A DNA stretch of 64,000 nucleotides from Paralichthys olivaceus (Eukaryota > Chordata > Actinopteri > Pleuronectiformes > Paralichthyidae), in NCBI RefSeq assembly GCF_024713975.1, contig NC_091098.1:10822816-10886815 (forward strand), given 5' to 3'. Position 1 is the first letter of the stretch. Each line of letters starts with the position of its first letter. Shown here in pieces: positions 11,799 to 23,870 of this stretch. The position numbers and the translations under genes are program-made. The notes under the pieces were generated by a model, which did no database searches, was not told where the DNA came from, and was given only the letters and a program-made list of their open reading frames with translations.

Positions 11799-12247
11799 AT
11801 GTACTTCTCAGGTGATGGGAACATTGCCTGTCCCTTGTAGCTGTTGGTTTTAGCCACAATCTCCCTGAAAACAAGTCAGCAAATGGTAGAATGTCACTGA
11901 CAAATAGTCCTTCAGTTCCTGTGGTATTTATATCAAGAAAATCTGAGTAAAAACTATGAGCCTCGGGATTTCAAAGTTAGAGGTTAATAATTACTCAAAT
12001 CAAATATATAAAGTGTATGGACCTTTATCTTGTTGTGCACCTTGACAACCCACTTTTATAGCCAGATACTATGGAAATAAAACCTCCTGCACCGTCTTAC
12101 ATCAAGCCTGATGAAGGTCTAGTGGCAAAAAAAGCAAATCATTTGTTCCACTTACTTTTCTCTGAGGGACCTGGCACTAAAAAGATTTGAAGGCGAAGGA
12201 TTCGTCTGTTCTGAATCGTAGTCAGATATTGCCTCAAGCGCTTGCAT
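11799..12247 (-). CDS. Unrecognised minus-strand gene, first two coding exons
   Basis: Exon 1 is 12156-12247: it starts with ATG at 12247 (reading MQALEAISDYDSEQTNPSPS) and ends before a strong donor GTAAGT. Exon 2 is 11799-11864: it follows TTTTCAG and ends before GTAAGTAC. Phase is kept exactly: 92 nt leaves two bases, and exon 2 opens with the third (AA|G), giving a joined reading of 52 complete codons rich in Ser, Glu and Lys. An in-frame stop lies just upstream of the ATG. Exon 2 reads EIVAKTNSYKGQAMFPSPEK. I do not recognise the family. The acidic, Ser/Pro-rich start suggests a soluble, partly disordered N-terminus. Further exons would lie to the left, beyond or inside the tandem array, and are not found. 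Confidence 0.5.
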
Positions 12248-12579
12248 AAAGTAGCAACTAACATCATTATATTAATAAATAAGATATTTTCCGCTGGATT
12301 TAAATATTTTTCTATGGTTATTTAATACTTTAAAAGGCAAGAGGCCTTGTGTCAGCACATACTCAGACATGGCAAAATGATTGAATTAGAAAAAAAGTAT
12401 GAATTTGATAAAGTAGATGGTATCAATCTTACCGCTACAGTCAAAGATACATTTCTTCAATCCAATGTAATTCCCACAGCTGTTGTTGTAATGCAGGTTT
12501 CACGAGGTGTCTCTTTCCTGACTGAGCAGACAAGCGGACTTTCACTTTAGTTTTGCGTCATAGCATGGACGTCTTCCTT

Positions 12580-13373
12580 AAGCCTAGTTTATGCTTCTGC
12601 GTCACGTCGACGCCGTAGCTAGAAGCTAGTGCTTCTTCTAGCCTGAAGCCTAGTTTATGCTTCTGCGTCACGTCGACTAGCTACGGCGTAAGCCTAGTTT
12701 ATGCTTCTGCGTCACGTCTACGCCGTACCTACGCCGTAGGTCGTTGAGCATTCGAAGTTCTGCGTCGAGGGAACGCGTTGCTCTGCAATTCACCGCCATG
12801 CCGCTAGGGGGTGTAGCGGTGTGTTTGTGTGGTTATAGCCGAATCCTCGCTTTTTCTTCCGTAAAGTAAACAACAGTAAACAATGGTGACCGAGGTGGAG
12901 CAGCTGTTTTTGTTGTTGGAGCTCATCAAAAATGAAGAACAAATGCTTATATTGCAAATGTTGAAGCGCAGACCCCTACGCCGTAGCCTGACGCGCACCT
13001 CCAAAAAATCCTTTGACGCGGACCGCAAGCGCTGTGATTGGTCCGCTCAGAACGTAAGTTCCGGCAGCTGTTTTTCCGGTCTTTCTTCCTCGTGGTACAA
13101 ACCACCTCTGCAAACGTCCTCTCTGTCGCCCGCGCTTCAACATTTGCAATATAAGCATTTGTTCTTCAATATTGATGAGCTCCAACTCCAAATACAGCTG
13201 CTCCACCTCGGTCGCCATTGTTTACTGTTGTTTACTTTACGGAAGAAAAAGCGAGGATTCGGCTATAACCACACAAACAGACAGCCACACCCCCCCCTAG
13301 CGGCATGGCGGTGAATTGCAGAGCAACGGCGTAGGTACGGCGTCGACGTGACGCAGAAGCATAAACTAGGCTT
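12580..13373. mobile_element. Foldback (palindromic) DNA transposon, probably PIF/Harbinger-derived
   Basis: The left end has three spaced copies of AGCCTAGTTTATGCTTCTGC (starting near 12581, 12652 and 12692); the right end has one inverted copy ending at 13373. Inside, about 330 bases of the left arm (to about 12980) are repeated inverted in the right arm (from about 13130). Both arms include an ATG-led start reading M(V/A)TEVEQL...EEQMLILQMLKR. These look like the N-terminus of a transposase or its partner protein, followed on one arm by an Arg-rich stretch ending in RWF that resembles Harbinger nuclease starts. No catalytic domain is present, so the element is non-autonomous. A target-site duplication is not clear. 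Confidence 0.75.
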
Positions 13374-14776
13374 ACATCCTCCTCAATGTAAAGACTGGTA
13401 ACAAATAAGGACTCAAGTGCAAGACTATATTCAACAACAGTCAGTTAAGACACACGTATAGACAGTCAGATCAGGCAGAGGTATCAAATGACAAACTGGG
13501 TATTACACTCAGAAAGAATAAGGAAGAATGCTGGTATTCTCAGAGAAAACTAAAGAGTTTAACAGACAGAGAACTGAGGAAAACAAACTAAATACACAGC
13601 TGATAAGGACCACTGGTGAAACCATCAAAGGTCGGGCAGCACAACGGGCAGGAAGGCAGATAAAGAAAATATGATTTAACTCAGCCACTGGATGGAGCAC
13701 TTAATATATTACATATTATCTCATACTCCAAGTTGCTTCAATTATTTACTACTCAGTTGCCTCCTCAGGTAAAATAATCTTAGTGTGTCCTTGACTAAAA
13801 AAGTGTAACTACATATGAACCTGCCTGTTTATTCCTGGGCATTGGTGAGTCCCCCTGAAACAGTTCTACAATATACTGTCTCTTTATTGTTTATGTGCTG
13901 GACGTTGTGTGCAGAGCTTTTCATAGTCTATGGTGCAGACTTCGATCATCCTACCTGGTTTATCTGCATTGAATGATTTATAGTAAATGTTTTTCATAAA
14001 ATGATTCAATGCTTTATCACTGTTCACTTGTGAGTTTTATATATAAGTTTGAATGATTTACTGAACTTAATTTTTATATGACATTTCAGTTTCTGAGGTC
14101 TGTGAAGCAACCAACACAATCTTCAGCTCTGTTATTCTGCTCAGTATAAAGCATTGCAGCAAAAAAACAAAAGTTGGTCGCCAGTTTATTTATAACCCTA
14201 ACCCATTTTTAATAGAATTGAAGGAAGTAAAATGTCCAAATCAGACTTCCCTGGTCCCTCAACAACACACATTCCAGTAGTGCATCCTATTTTCTCAAGG
14301 TATGTGTTCCACAGACAGACAGACAAATATTGAATTAGTCAGTAGATCAAGAATTATCAATGGTCATTTAACATTGGTCTTGTGTGATCTGATCACAAGT
14401 GGACTGCTATACACGTAGGTTCACAAGTTCACACCAGTCATTAGAATGTGTCTCATACAGTGTGAATGTGTCCAGCAACCAGTGGTGATCCGATTTCAAA
14501 TGCATCCAAACTTGTTCACACCTGCACATAGAGGTGTTCAGCAGTGATTGAATAACCCAGGACAGATGTCATTGACTGAACAAAACAGAGCCGACATCCC
14601 AGCTCCAGTACTAATCACATTTTACCCTCTCATTGTTCATGTGTGTTTCTGTGTATGTTTCCCTGCATGTCTCACAGTGATGGGTCCAGGTGTCACTGCT
14701 CTTAAGGTGGGACACATCGCCACTGACCCTAAAATGAAGACACATCCATTATCTCACATATAGCTGTTTCCAGACC

Positions 14777-14778
<2 letters not shown>

Positions 14779-14872
<94 letters not shown>
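14779..14872. repeat. (GT)n microsatellite
   Basis: Uninterrupted GT repeat of about 47 units. Open frames reading Thr-His or Val-Cys across it are artefacts. Confidence 0.97.
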
Positions 14873-14874
<2 letters not shown>

Positions 14875-15112
14875 TATCTTGAGTCTGTGTGTGGCTTTCA
14901 GAATAAAAGCGCACAGCAAGCAGGGTAAATAACTGGGAAGACTCCCCATAGAAATGTAGGAATTTAGAACCTCCTCGATCTCACTCTGTCACGCATCGCT
15001 GAGTTGTGAGATCCACATACACACAATGCAAACATACAAAATAACAGACACACATGACCCTGCAGACCTGCGCTGTGTTTTGTCCAGGAGTGAGTGCATG
15101 GGGCAGGCATTG

Positions 15113-15114
<2 letters not shown>

Positions 15115-15181
<67 letters not shown>
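15115..15181. repeat. (TG)n microsatellite
   Basis: Uninterrupted TG repeat of about 33 units, 240 bases from the previous one. Confidence 0.97.
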
Positions 15182-15182
<1 letters not shown>

Positions 15183-15522
15183 ACTGCCTTTACACTGAAC
15201 ACGTGGTCAGCACCTGTTCACTGCTCTGTGCCATGTTTTTTCATTACCCATGCAGTTCACTGAACCCTCACTACAAATACAACCTGATTCACCTCCTCAT
15301 GCTCGTCCTTCACCCTCCTTTCTTCTGTATCTTCTGCCTACCAACAATAATTTTGCAGTACATGTCCATTAACGTCACTAAAGAGCAACGATGAAAAAGT
15401 GACTGGTCAAAACTAACGCAGCAGGTCAGGAAATAGTGACTTTTAGAGCATTTTCACACCTGAAGGTCTAAACAATGTTTCATGTCCTACATTTTTTAAA
15501 TTTCATCCAGTTAGTTAGAGGT

Positions 15523-15588
15523 GGTTGTGGCTCAGGAGTTAGGAGTCAGAGCCAACCTTAGGTTGGCAGTTCAATCACATTCTTCCCT
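15523..15588 (+). repeat. Degenerate tRNA-derived SINE head
   Basis: GGTTGTGGCTCAGGAGTTAG resembles the A-box region, and GGTTGGCAGTTCAATCAC the B-box region, of the common fish SINE that begins like a tRNA. The match is partial and the body of the element is not recognisable. Confidence 0.45.
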
Positions 15589-16339
15589 ATTCATCATCCA
15601 AAACAGTTTTCAGTGTGCCACACCAAAATTTGGTCCATTGGTGATTGGAGGCACCTCTCAGACCTGCTTGTTTGGTGCGGACTAAACTGAAAAGATCCGG
15701 TCCGAACCACGTGGATATGAAAGTGACCTGAATTGGGTTGAAGTCCACAATGCTCACATAATCTGCGGTTATTTCTAATGACAAGACACCCCTGTGCCAC
15801 ATCTTTCACACTCTACATTATCTACATGATTACAGATCCCTGGTATGGAAGAATAAGAAGAGAACGCCAGAGTGAGAGAGAGAAAGACAAATTGTTACTT
15901 CTGTGTTCACTTCTGTGTAACATGCGTGAGTATCTGTTACCATCCAGAAAATGCAAACACACGCGTAACACATCAGTAAATTCACAGAAGAAAAGAACAA
16001 TAGACTTATGTTGTGTTTAAACCAGAGTACAAAAGCCCATCAAGCTCATTTTGTACATTAATGTTTTCTCTGTGATGAATCCTAATGACGGGTGATGATT
16101 GCCTGACTATTCGTGTAGTACGCTCACAAGAACTGTGTAAGTCAAAGCGTTTTGATCCGTTGTGTCTCCCACTGGAGATTAGTATTTGGGCCAGTGGCAG
16201 CTTGTTTTTCTTGTTTTTTTTAAAATCAGAACAACATATTTGGATGCATACCAAGATTTATCATCTTTTTTTACTCTAAATTTGTTTATGATTTACAAAA
16301 TAAACTTCATGCTGTATAGAAGAAGACCTGACACTAGTG

Positions 16340-16465
16340 CCTGAGACCATAAACTTTTTTTGCAACCCCAGGAGTCGCCCTCTGCTGGTCATTTGAGAGA
16401 ATACAGATTCAGGCATTTGCTGATGGTTTCACTCTCCAGACCTGGCGTCTACATCCATTTTTCTA
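16340..16465 (+). repeat. Teleost dispersed repeat carrying a CTCF-like core
   Basis: The stretch CATAAAC(T)nGCAACC, then GTCGCCCTCTGCTGGTC, then a run ending in CACTCTCCAGACCTGG matches a short element that I know to be very common in fish genomes; I do not recall its database name. The core CGCCCTCTGCTGG (16376-16388) is a near-consensus CTCF site in reverse orientation. Confidence 0.6.
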
Positions 16466-18254
16466 GACAGGCTATGGATATAGTTAACAGTAATGGTCTT
16501 TAAAAACACAATGTTGGAAATAACATGTTGCTAAAATCCCTCCAATTTAATTTTACTCTGTACTTTTTCATCCCTTTCTCTCCTCTTCTTTCTTTCTTCT
16601 TTTTCCATCTCTTTTTCTCTCTGCTCTACCTCTCTTTCGTCTTTTGTAAAACGTTCCCTCCAGTGGATAAGTTTGGTTAATGAGACGGAGACACAGCACA
16701 CATATGGACGTGGTTCCCTGCTGATACACACATTGGATGCTAAAACACAAAGCCATAAACACAGACAAAAAGACCAGAATCCTTCTGTGGTCAAGCTTAG
16801 CTCAGCAGAGTGTGGGAAAATTACACCAAAGGCTGAAGATACACCACTCACTCAAGCTGGATGAGTGAGTAAGTTCTTTAGAATTAAAATGTGATGCATC
16901 ATCGTTTTTGAGAAAGGGTGAATTGTTAGTTTTTACAGTTTTTATGTGTGTAGGGGTTGAAAGTAGTTGTTGATTCCAAAGACATTGAGAAGATCCATAA
17001 TGACTCAACTGCATCATTAAAAAGATTTTGAGTGAAGGCCTATGCAAACTTGACACATTTCCATGCAATTAATTCGCAAGCTTTCACATCTGCTACAGAA
17101 TTTCACTGAGAGATATTGCAGCTTTTATTTTTCTGACCCATGTCGATTTTTTCAGAAAGTTTCACATTCAACATGTGCACATCTAACCAATCACAATGCT
17201 TGTTGACAATGTCACTGCTTGTAGTAGTAGAAGAAGAAAGATTCCTTTATCTAGTCTGGTAGAAGTTTATTTGACGACTTATTCAATATATTTATCTTTA
17301 GTCATTGCTCATGGTTATAATCATCTTTACAAAGATTGTGATGTAGGAAGCTCGGATCAAGCAACAGGTGACCCAGCACCTCTCGAAGAAAATTAATGAT
17401 CCAAATGCACACAGCTGGGATAGTTTAGAAACAAACAGGACTGTCTCAATTTGAATACTCAAGAAAAAGCTATGATCTTGGTTTAGGTTAAAATCTATCT
17501 TGATGTTGAGAAGGCGGAGATCAATGATCTTAAATAAAAGTAACAAGCCTGTTTGAAAATGTGAGGAGGAGAAAGTTGTCAGAGAAATAAATACGCAAGT
17601 GAAATACTGATACCTGAAAAAGTAACAAAGCATTTGTGCTTTACTACTTCCCTCCGCTGCAGTAAAGATAGCTCGTTGAAATATTCTCCATCACTAACCA
17701 GGTAGCAGCATGTCCCACATAGTTTCAGGGGAAGAAAAAAATATATTTTGACTTTCTCTACAAAAGTGTTCACACAAGTGATTTGTACTTTGATGCTGAG
17801 TCATTTGCAGCACAAACTACCTGGACAGTTTCACTGCCAAGATGCTGACAGCACTAAGCTTATCAGAGGGCCGGACCCCAGGTTGTGCTGTGAAATATGG
17901 TGTTGTGTGATATTTTACTGCTCCGGCCCTGACTCTGAGGTGAGAGAGGGTTTAAAGGATTAAGAGTGATGAATGACCCGGGATTAAAGAGGAGAAGATT
18001 CAACTTTAGCTCGCTCCAAGTTCATCAGCATCAGGTGCAACCTGTGCTCACTGGAGAGGAACCGAGGAGAGAGTAAGAGTTTCCCTCTTTTTTGGGGGAT
18101 AAAAACTTTGAACCCATTTGTAAAAACTCAGCCACAAAAGGTAGTTTCTGTTTTCTGTGGGAGGGTTTGTTGTACTTTAATGAAGAATGCAACCTACATA
18201 TATATCTGGGTAGGTGGAATAGGCACTTTGAAGTTCTGATGATTTGAGTGGACT
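16466..18254. other. Intergenic stretch, no supported gene
   Basis: AT-rich sequence with a pyrimidine-rich tract around 16560-16635 and short chance ORFs. Around 17990-18075 the sequence becomes richer in AGGAG and ends in GAGAGAGTAAGAG, which could be a first exon with a donor, but no partner exon is visible. Confidence 0.35.
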
Positions 18255-18377
18255 CTCAATTGTGAATGTGACTGGCGACTTGTTCAGGGGGTTCCCTGCC
18301 TCTTGCCACAATGTCAGCAGGGATCGGCTCCCCCCACTACCCTCAAAGGATAAGCTATATCAATGATGGATGGATGG
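18255..18377 (+). repeat. Fish dispersed repeat tail ending in (GGAT)n
   Basis: Reads as a diverged copy of a very common fish repeat: GACTGGCGACTTGTTCAGGG, then GTCAGCAGGGATCGGCTCC, then GGATAAGC, ending in ATGGATGGATGG. The (GATG)-type tail recalls RTE/Rex3-like LINEs or a SINE sharing that tail. No coding sequence. Confidence 0.65.
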
Positions 18378-18770
18378 TTGATTTGAGGAATTAATCGTTA
18401 TAAAGGAACTAAATAGTACGTTTGGCACGTATTCTGCAGCAGAGGTGGATGTACAGTTTGTAAAGGAGAGAGTGAGGAAAACAAGAGATCACGACAGTCA
18501 GAGTGTGGGTGACTGATGAGAGAAGTTCCGTTTAGGCAAAAGTATAATTACCTGATATCTCAGCTCCCATCTCTCACCCTCCCCTCTCTTTCTGTCTGCT
18601 CTGTCTCGTACCTTCCTACTCATGGTAATAACCTCTCCGTCTGTTTTTTCTCTCATGCTTGTTAATTATACCTTTCTTGTATCTCTTTCACCACCAGCTA
18701 GCAACACCCCCACCCCTCTCTCTGACTGCTCTCTCTGCCCCATCGCCAGCAGTGAAAGACGACCGGCCAT

Positions 18771-18772
<2 letters not shown>

Positions 18773-18804
<32 letters not shown>
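18773..18804. repeat. (GT)n microsatellite
   Basis: GT repeat of 16 units. Confidence 0.95.
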
Positions 18805-18807
<3 letters not shown>

Positions 18808-19051
18808 CTGATATATGATGATATGAAGATTCAGAAACAGAGGCCCTCATTGTGAGGTGCAGGAATCAGACAGCACATCCACCTGACATTCCACAGAGAC
18901 TCATGGTGGAAACATCAACTTGACCCATATAAGCTGCTCAGGGATGCATTTACCCACATTCACAAGAAGTGTTATTTTACATAAATAATAATCCAAAACA
19001 GAGTTTACACCACGGTAATACATCTTCTTACTTGAAGCGAGAGAAAGCTGA

Positions 19052-19053
<2 letters not shown>

Positions 19054-19091
<38 letters not shown>
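19054..19091. repeat. (GT)n microsatellite
   Basis: GT repeat of 19 units. Confidence 0.95.
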
Positions 19092-19093
<2 letters not shown>

Positions 19094-19769
19094 AGGTGCC
19101 TGAAAAGGGTTAGAGTGACTAAATGTTTCCAGTGGAAGAATTTAACCTCTGAACTAAAAAGCAAAGTGATTTTCATTCATCAGTATGAAACTGGACACAA
19201 ACTCACATACACACAAATACTGTCACAAGCAAACACACTAATAAGCACATATGGGAGTTCCACACACACACCTACACCCACTTATTGGTTGCCATGATGA
19301 TTCATGAGAACATGGTGTATGATCATTTCCCTAAAGGCCACACTCTGAACTCTGACCCCTCCAGTGGCAAAAAGTAGTTTAGCTCACCCTCAGAGAGATC
19401 ACATCCGTATAGCTGTCTGACTTTCCTTCTTCCTTCACCTCAGTGTCTCCCATCCGTCCCTCCTCACCCTCCAGTCACCTTTACACTTTGCCTTCTCTAA
19501 CTCTCTTCTAGAGTCTTTATCTTACCCAGCCACTCCACCCATACAGAGAGGATGCATACCAAACAGAATTATGAGCTCCTGGAATGTTTTTCACCTTGTC
19601 TTCCAGAAATTTATGGCCACTTATTTCCAAAAAGCTAACATATCATTTCCTGAATCTGCATGTTTTATTTTGATGGATGCTGCAGGTGGATGCTGGGGTG
19701 CTGGTGGGGCTGAAACCAGAAGGCTGTGTCTCTGAGGCATTGACAGGCAAAGGGAGGGACGGAAAATAT

Positions 19770-19855
19770 CCATGAATCCATCTATTATCTATACAGCTTA
19801 TCCTTTATTGAATGGGGCTGGAGCCAATACCGGCTGACATTGGGCAAGAGGATGG
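19770..19855 (-). repeat. Fish dispersed repeat tail, minus orientation
   Basis: Reverse-complement copy of the same family as 18255-18377: ATCCATCTATTATCTATACA, then AGCTTATCC, then GGGGCTGGAGCCAATACCGG and the ACATTGGGCAAGAGG block. Confidence 0.65.
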
Positions 19856-22660
19856 GAAATAGAAGGCTGTGTATGAGAGATGGTTGTGGAGAGGGAGACA
19901 AATCATATGTAGACCAGCCAGCTTCAGTTATCTGCCTGAATTAGCTTGCACGCATCACAGTCCACTAGTAATTTGTTCATCTAAATTTGTATTCTGATAC
20001 TGGACATTAGTTGTAGGGAAACATGTTTTAGGTTGGATGGGAAAACATTTGAGCCATTTCCAGGCATGAACTCCAGAGAATGTCAGCAGAACTGGGTCTG
20101 GACTTTCTCTGCAGTTTGCCTTTCACATATGACGTCACAGCAGGAGATTCTTCACTCAGACACGTTCATGTTATTGTTATGATTGTTGTTACACGAATTG
20201 TTCGGTTGAGGGGTGGTGCAGCGGGCAGAAACTTGATGTAACATATTACATAGACAATAGTCTTTTTGTTTACAGCATATCAAGACTGGTGTCTGCCCTT
20301 AAAGCTCTCTTGACATGTTTTACGTTTTGGCTTCTTTTTTTAATCCTGAGATATTTGTGTTCTTTGTTTTTGCATCTGTCACATGTTTGAAATCATCATC
20401 TCCATCAATACACTGAAACATTTACAGTGAATCCTCAAGAGGATCTCCTGCTGCGTTTTCCCATGGGCTAAATCTGGAGTTTTGAAGATTTTGGTTTATC
20501 ATTAAAATAAAGTCATCAGATCCAAATATAAACATTAGCATAAAAATGTTAATTGTGCATTCATTATTAGCAATGTGTCTTATAAATTGCCACTTTAAAC
20601 AGTTTTTAAAATTGAAACAAAAATTCTGGTTATAAAAACGTGACTTTGTGAACACACACAAAAAAGACAATCAAAATATGTCCTTTCTTTCCTTCTGTTC
20701 CCCTCCTTTATCCTTCAATCTGTTTCTGCTCCTCACAGCTAATCAAGTAATTTGTCCGCTGGCTGTCATTATCCACTATTATACAGACTAGTCCCAATCC
20801 CTCTTGGTTATTGCTTTTCTTTTCCTTATCAGTTGAAGCCTAATAGTGAGTGTAAATACACAAACTAGCAGCCAAGCAGCGCCTCATAATCTCCAATAAC
20901 CATTAACAGCTGAAACAGGCTTAGCTGCAGTTATTAGGGAGGAAAAGAAGAAAGGGGGGTGAAATAAGGAAAAGGAAGGACAGAAAGAAAGCTCAAAAAA
21001 CTGCTGACATTCCTTCTTTTCTCTCACTCTCCTCTTTTATCCCCCTTCTTCCCCTGTGTCCTTTTCCTCCCATCCTAAACCTCATCCATATGTCTTCAGC
21101 AGGCCTGAAGGACCCTTAATGAAATATAGACTGGATAAATAATCAGATCTGCCCACAATTACACTGAAAAAGTCCCAAAATACACAAATTCCCACCTACA
21201 CATGCTCACACGCATATCTTTGTTTTCCCATCGCTGGACATATGATTAGGTTACAGGCAGACATGCAAGTGCCAACACGTGCACACTCTCATGCACTCGA
21301 TATACACTCATTCTAACACTTTCTCAGATGACTGCATCACTGTCAGCACCTACTCTAATTCAGCACTCAGATGTTGAAAGTAAATGTCATTTGTTTGTAG
21401 TAGGAAAATATTTCCACTTATTTTTTCCCTTTTTTTTAATACGTCTGAATTGTATTTTACAGTTTTTATTGAGATTATAAACAGTAGACATCTGTGCACT
21501 ATTTCATTAAATCATGTTATATGAAAAGACTGATATGTCCGAGCTGGCAGAATGAGAGGATGAGATGCGCCAGTGTGTGCAGAGTGTGTGAACGTGTTTT
21601 CATGGTGTGAAGTGATGACTGTGTTGAAAGCTCTGCATATTGTATGAAGATCGGTCCACTTTTAGCCAAGTGGGGGCGTGAAAAATAGCCAAGCCTGCTA
21701 CTTAACACTAATGGACTCATCCATTACAATCTTGTGAAAACACAGTGTAAGTGTCTAACATTAGCATTGGTGTGTGTTTGTGTGTCCAGAAAGTGATTGT
21801 CAAAATGATGGATGAATGTTTTCATATGTGTGTGCATGCCTGTACACCTGTATTGTGCGTGTGAGTATGATCACAATTATTCCATTGTTTCCCCTGTTAA
21901 TAAACCAGACAAAGTACAGGCGGTCACATTAGCACAACAGCAATTCAGAATCCTGCTGCAAACGTATATAACAGAACATTGCTTTAAAAAATATATACAT
22001 AGTGCAGAAATATCGAATACAAGTTAAATAAATAAAATAAAACCAGTTAGACTGAATTTATAATCCAAAAGAAAAAGATAAACCTCTCCAGCCTCTGTGA
22101 AACACTAACAATCTGACTCCTTCTGCTTGAATTTTCCAGAATTCAGAGTATAATTCGCAAAGGCACACACACAGACCACAAATGAGCACAATGCCAAAGT
22201 GTCTCAGCCACAAACCTGCACACATGTGAGATCAGAGAGCAAACTGGGTGTGGTGTACAAAGCAGGCCACATTTGCATTTTGTCTCGTCTCTTCCTCGAG
22301 CCCGCACGAACCAACAATCTCCTGTAATCATCTCCAGAAAGTTTGGTTTGTGACTGACACAGCAGATGAGAAAGATTTCAGAAGCATTGGAGCGTTTGTG
22401 TCTTAGAAACACATCAGAACCAACAGGCAATAACATGTTCAGTGCAACAACTCTCAGTAAACCCTCACTAGCATTGTAGTGACTTCATCTTTGTGAGTTA
22501 AAACTGGCAGGTTCTCATACAACCAGCATGCAACTGTCAAAAGTATGACTGTCTGACTTGAAGGATACACATTTTAGTCGACTAGAAAATGTTCAAACAG
22601 CCACTGCACAGCACAACACTCATGTTTTCTTTTCTTGAAATACCCTTACATGACAGCCAC
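19856..22660. other. Intergenic stretch, no supported gene
   Basis: No gene. Between 20800 and 20950 a long run with few simple repeats and several ATTA/TAAT homeodomain-type cores might be a conserved non-coding element, but this cannot be judged without other genomes. TG-rich pieces lie around 21770-21860. Confidence 0.3.
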
Positions 22661-22669
22661 CCCCCCTGA

Positions 22670-22990
22670 GGACCAGAGACTGTATTTAAACTTGGACGAC
22701 CAATCCACACTTCCTCCAATTATCCAACTAACCTCCATCTTGTGCATTTGGGGGATGGAGCTGCAGTATCGAGGTCCCGTCGATAAATGTGCTCAAACAA
22801 TCACAAGTGCGTCTCAGCTGTCAATCACAAAGTTTTTATAGCATTAAATAACCTTTCAGAAAAATGTATTTAATGAGTATTCAGTCTTTAATTTTGTCCA
22901 TGTCCCATCCACTAACATGGAGTTGGGATTTGTTAGCTGTGCACCACCAGGTGGCGATTGTGACACTCTCTCACACTCATCATCCATCTT
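22670..22990 (+). repeat. Teleost dispersed repeat with CTCF-like core (near full length)
   Basis: Starts near AGACTGTATTTAAACTTGG and passes through a block like GCTGTCAATCACAAAGTTTT. It then carries CCACCAGGTGGCGATTGTGA and ends in CATCTTTACATACAGT. The order and text resemble the common fish element that contains the tag TATACAGTCTATGG. The core CCACCAGGTGGCG (22944-22956) closely resembles the CTCF consensus. Confidence 0.6.
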
Positions 22991-23870
22991 TACATACAGT
23001 TTATGCTGAGGACAGTGACTTGGCATCCATTACAGAATAGTAATAGTACTGAGAGCTGTATCAGAAAATGTAAATCAACCCGTATCTGGTGGATTCTTTC
23101 AACAAATTGTACAAAGTGTTTGGAAAAAAATCATTTTAAAAAGAGTATTGCATTTTTGTAACAAATATTTCCACACTTGAAACACACGGACATTTTTAAA
23201 ACAAAGCATTGGAATTTGCAGATCAAATGTGACCCAGCTTAAAAGATAGTGTTGGAAACAAATTCCAACATTCAGCAAGTGCTGAGTGTTTCCCTGTGGA
23301 GCTTCTCTGACATGAGTTGACAGTAAGCTGACAACTGCATGCTGGCTGAAATCCAATACCTGTTACATGTGTTTATGGGCGTGCCAGAAGAATGAATTCT
23401 TAATTATTTGGGGTAAATGAAGGTCGATACAGATTCAGAAAGAAAAACAGTAAAGGGTTGTGGAAGGAAGAAGAAGAACTGACCTTTGAGACAAGAGGAG
23501 ATAATGATATCCAGCTGCCCACCACAATTTCATTTGCTTTCATGACAGTTGAATGATGCTGTATCAAATGCATTTAAACACACAGTTTAATGAGGAAAAT
23601 AAACTTGATTAAAATACTCCCTTTCAGATCTTTTGCTCTCTTGCTCCTATGTGTGATCACTGTTCATGCCTGACTGTTGTGTGGTACCTTTGCCCCCCCC
23701 CCCCCTGGCCTGGGTCAGCACTCAGAAGTACAGCCCTGTTTTGTCTGAGCCTGTGACCTCTCACCTTCAGTCTGGGGTCGTGGCCATCAGGAGCAGCGGC
23801 AGACGAACACCAGTGTGGTTGTAAGCTGCTTCAAAAAACCCAGAATCCCAGTGGTAGAGCTGTTTCTTTT
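22991..23870. other. Non-coding stretch; likely 3' UTR near 23.4-23.9 kb if the minus-strand gene is real
   Basis: AT-rich, with a run of about 13 C at 23692-23704. No open frame of note. Confidence 0.35.

Larger units (their letters stand above)
13374..16330. other. Intergenic stretch with microsatellites and old repeats
   Basis: No coding frame beyond chance and simple-repeat ORFs. It holds two long GT repeats (annotated separately), a degenerate tRNA-like SINE piece at 15523-15588, and diffuse AT-rich sequence. Around 14380-14540 and 15440-15480 are stretches that look like eroded miniature DNA transposons, but I cannot give boundaries. Confidence 0.5.

Noticed and set aside
14729..15394. 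Several 60-120-codon frames across GT/AC repeats
   Set aside because: They read only Thr-His or Val-Cys through microsatellites; the same holds for frames at 24738-25072, 45419-45765 and 58766-59137.
15523..15588. Functional tRNA gene
   Set aside because: The A and B boxes are degenerate and no cloverleaf closes; it fits an old SINE.
17990..18075. Possible first exon ending in GAGAGAGTAAGAG
   Set aside because: No acceptor, partner exon or open frame could be linked to it; kept only as a remark in the intergenic entry.
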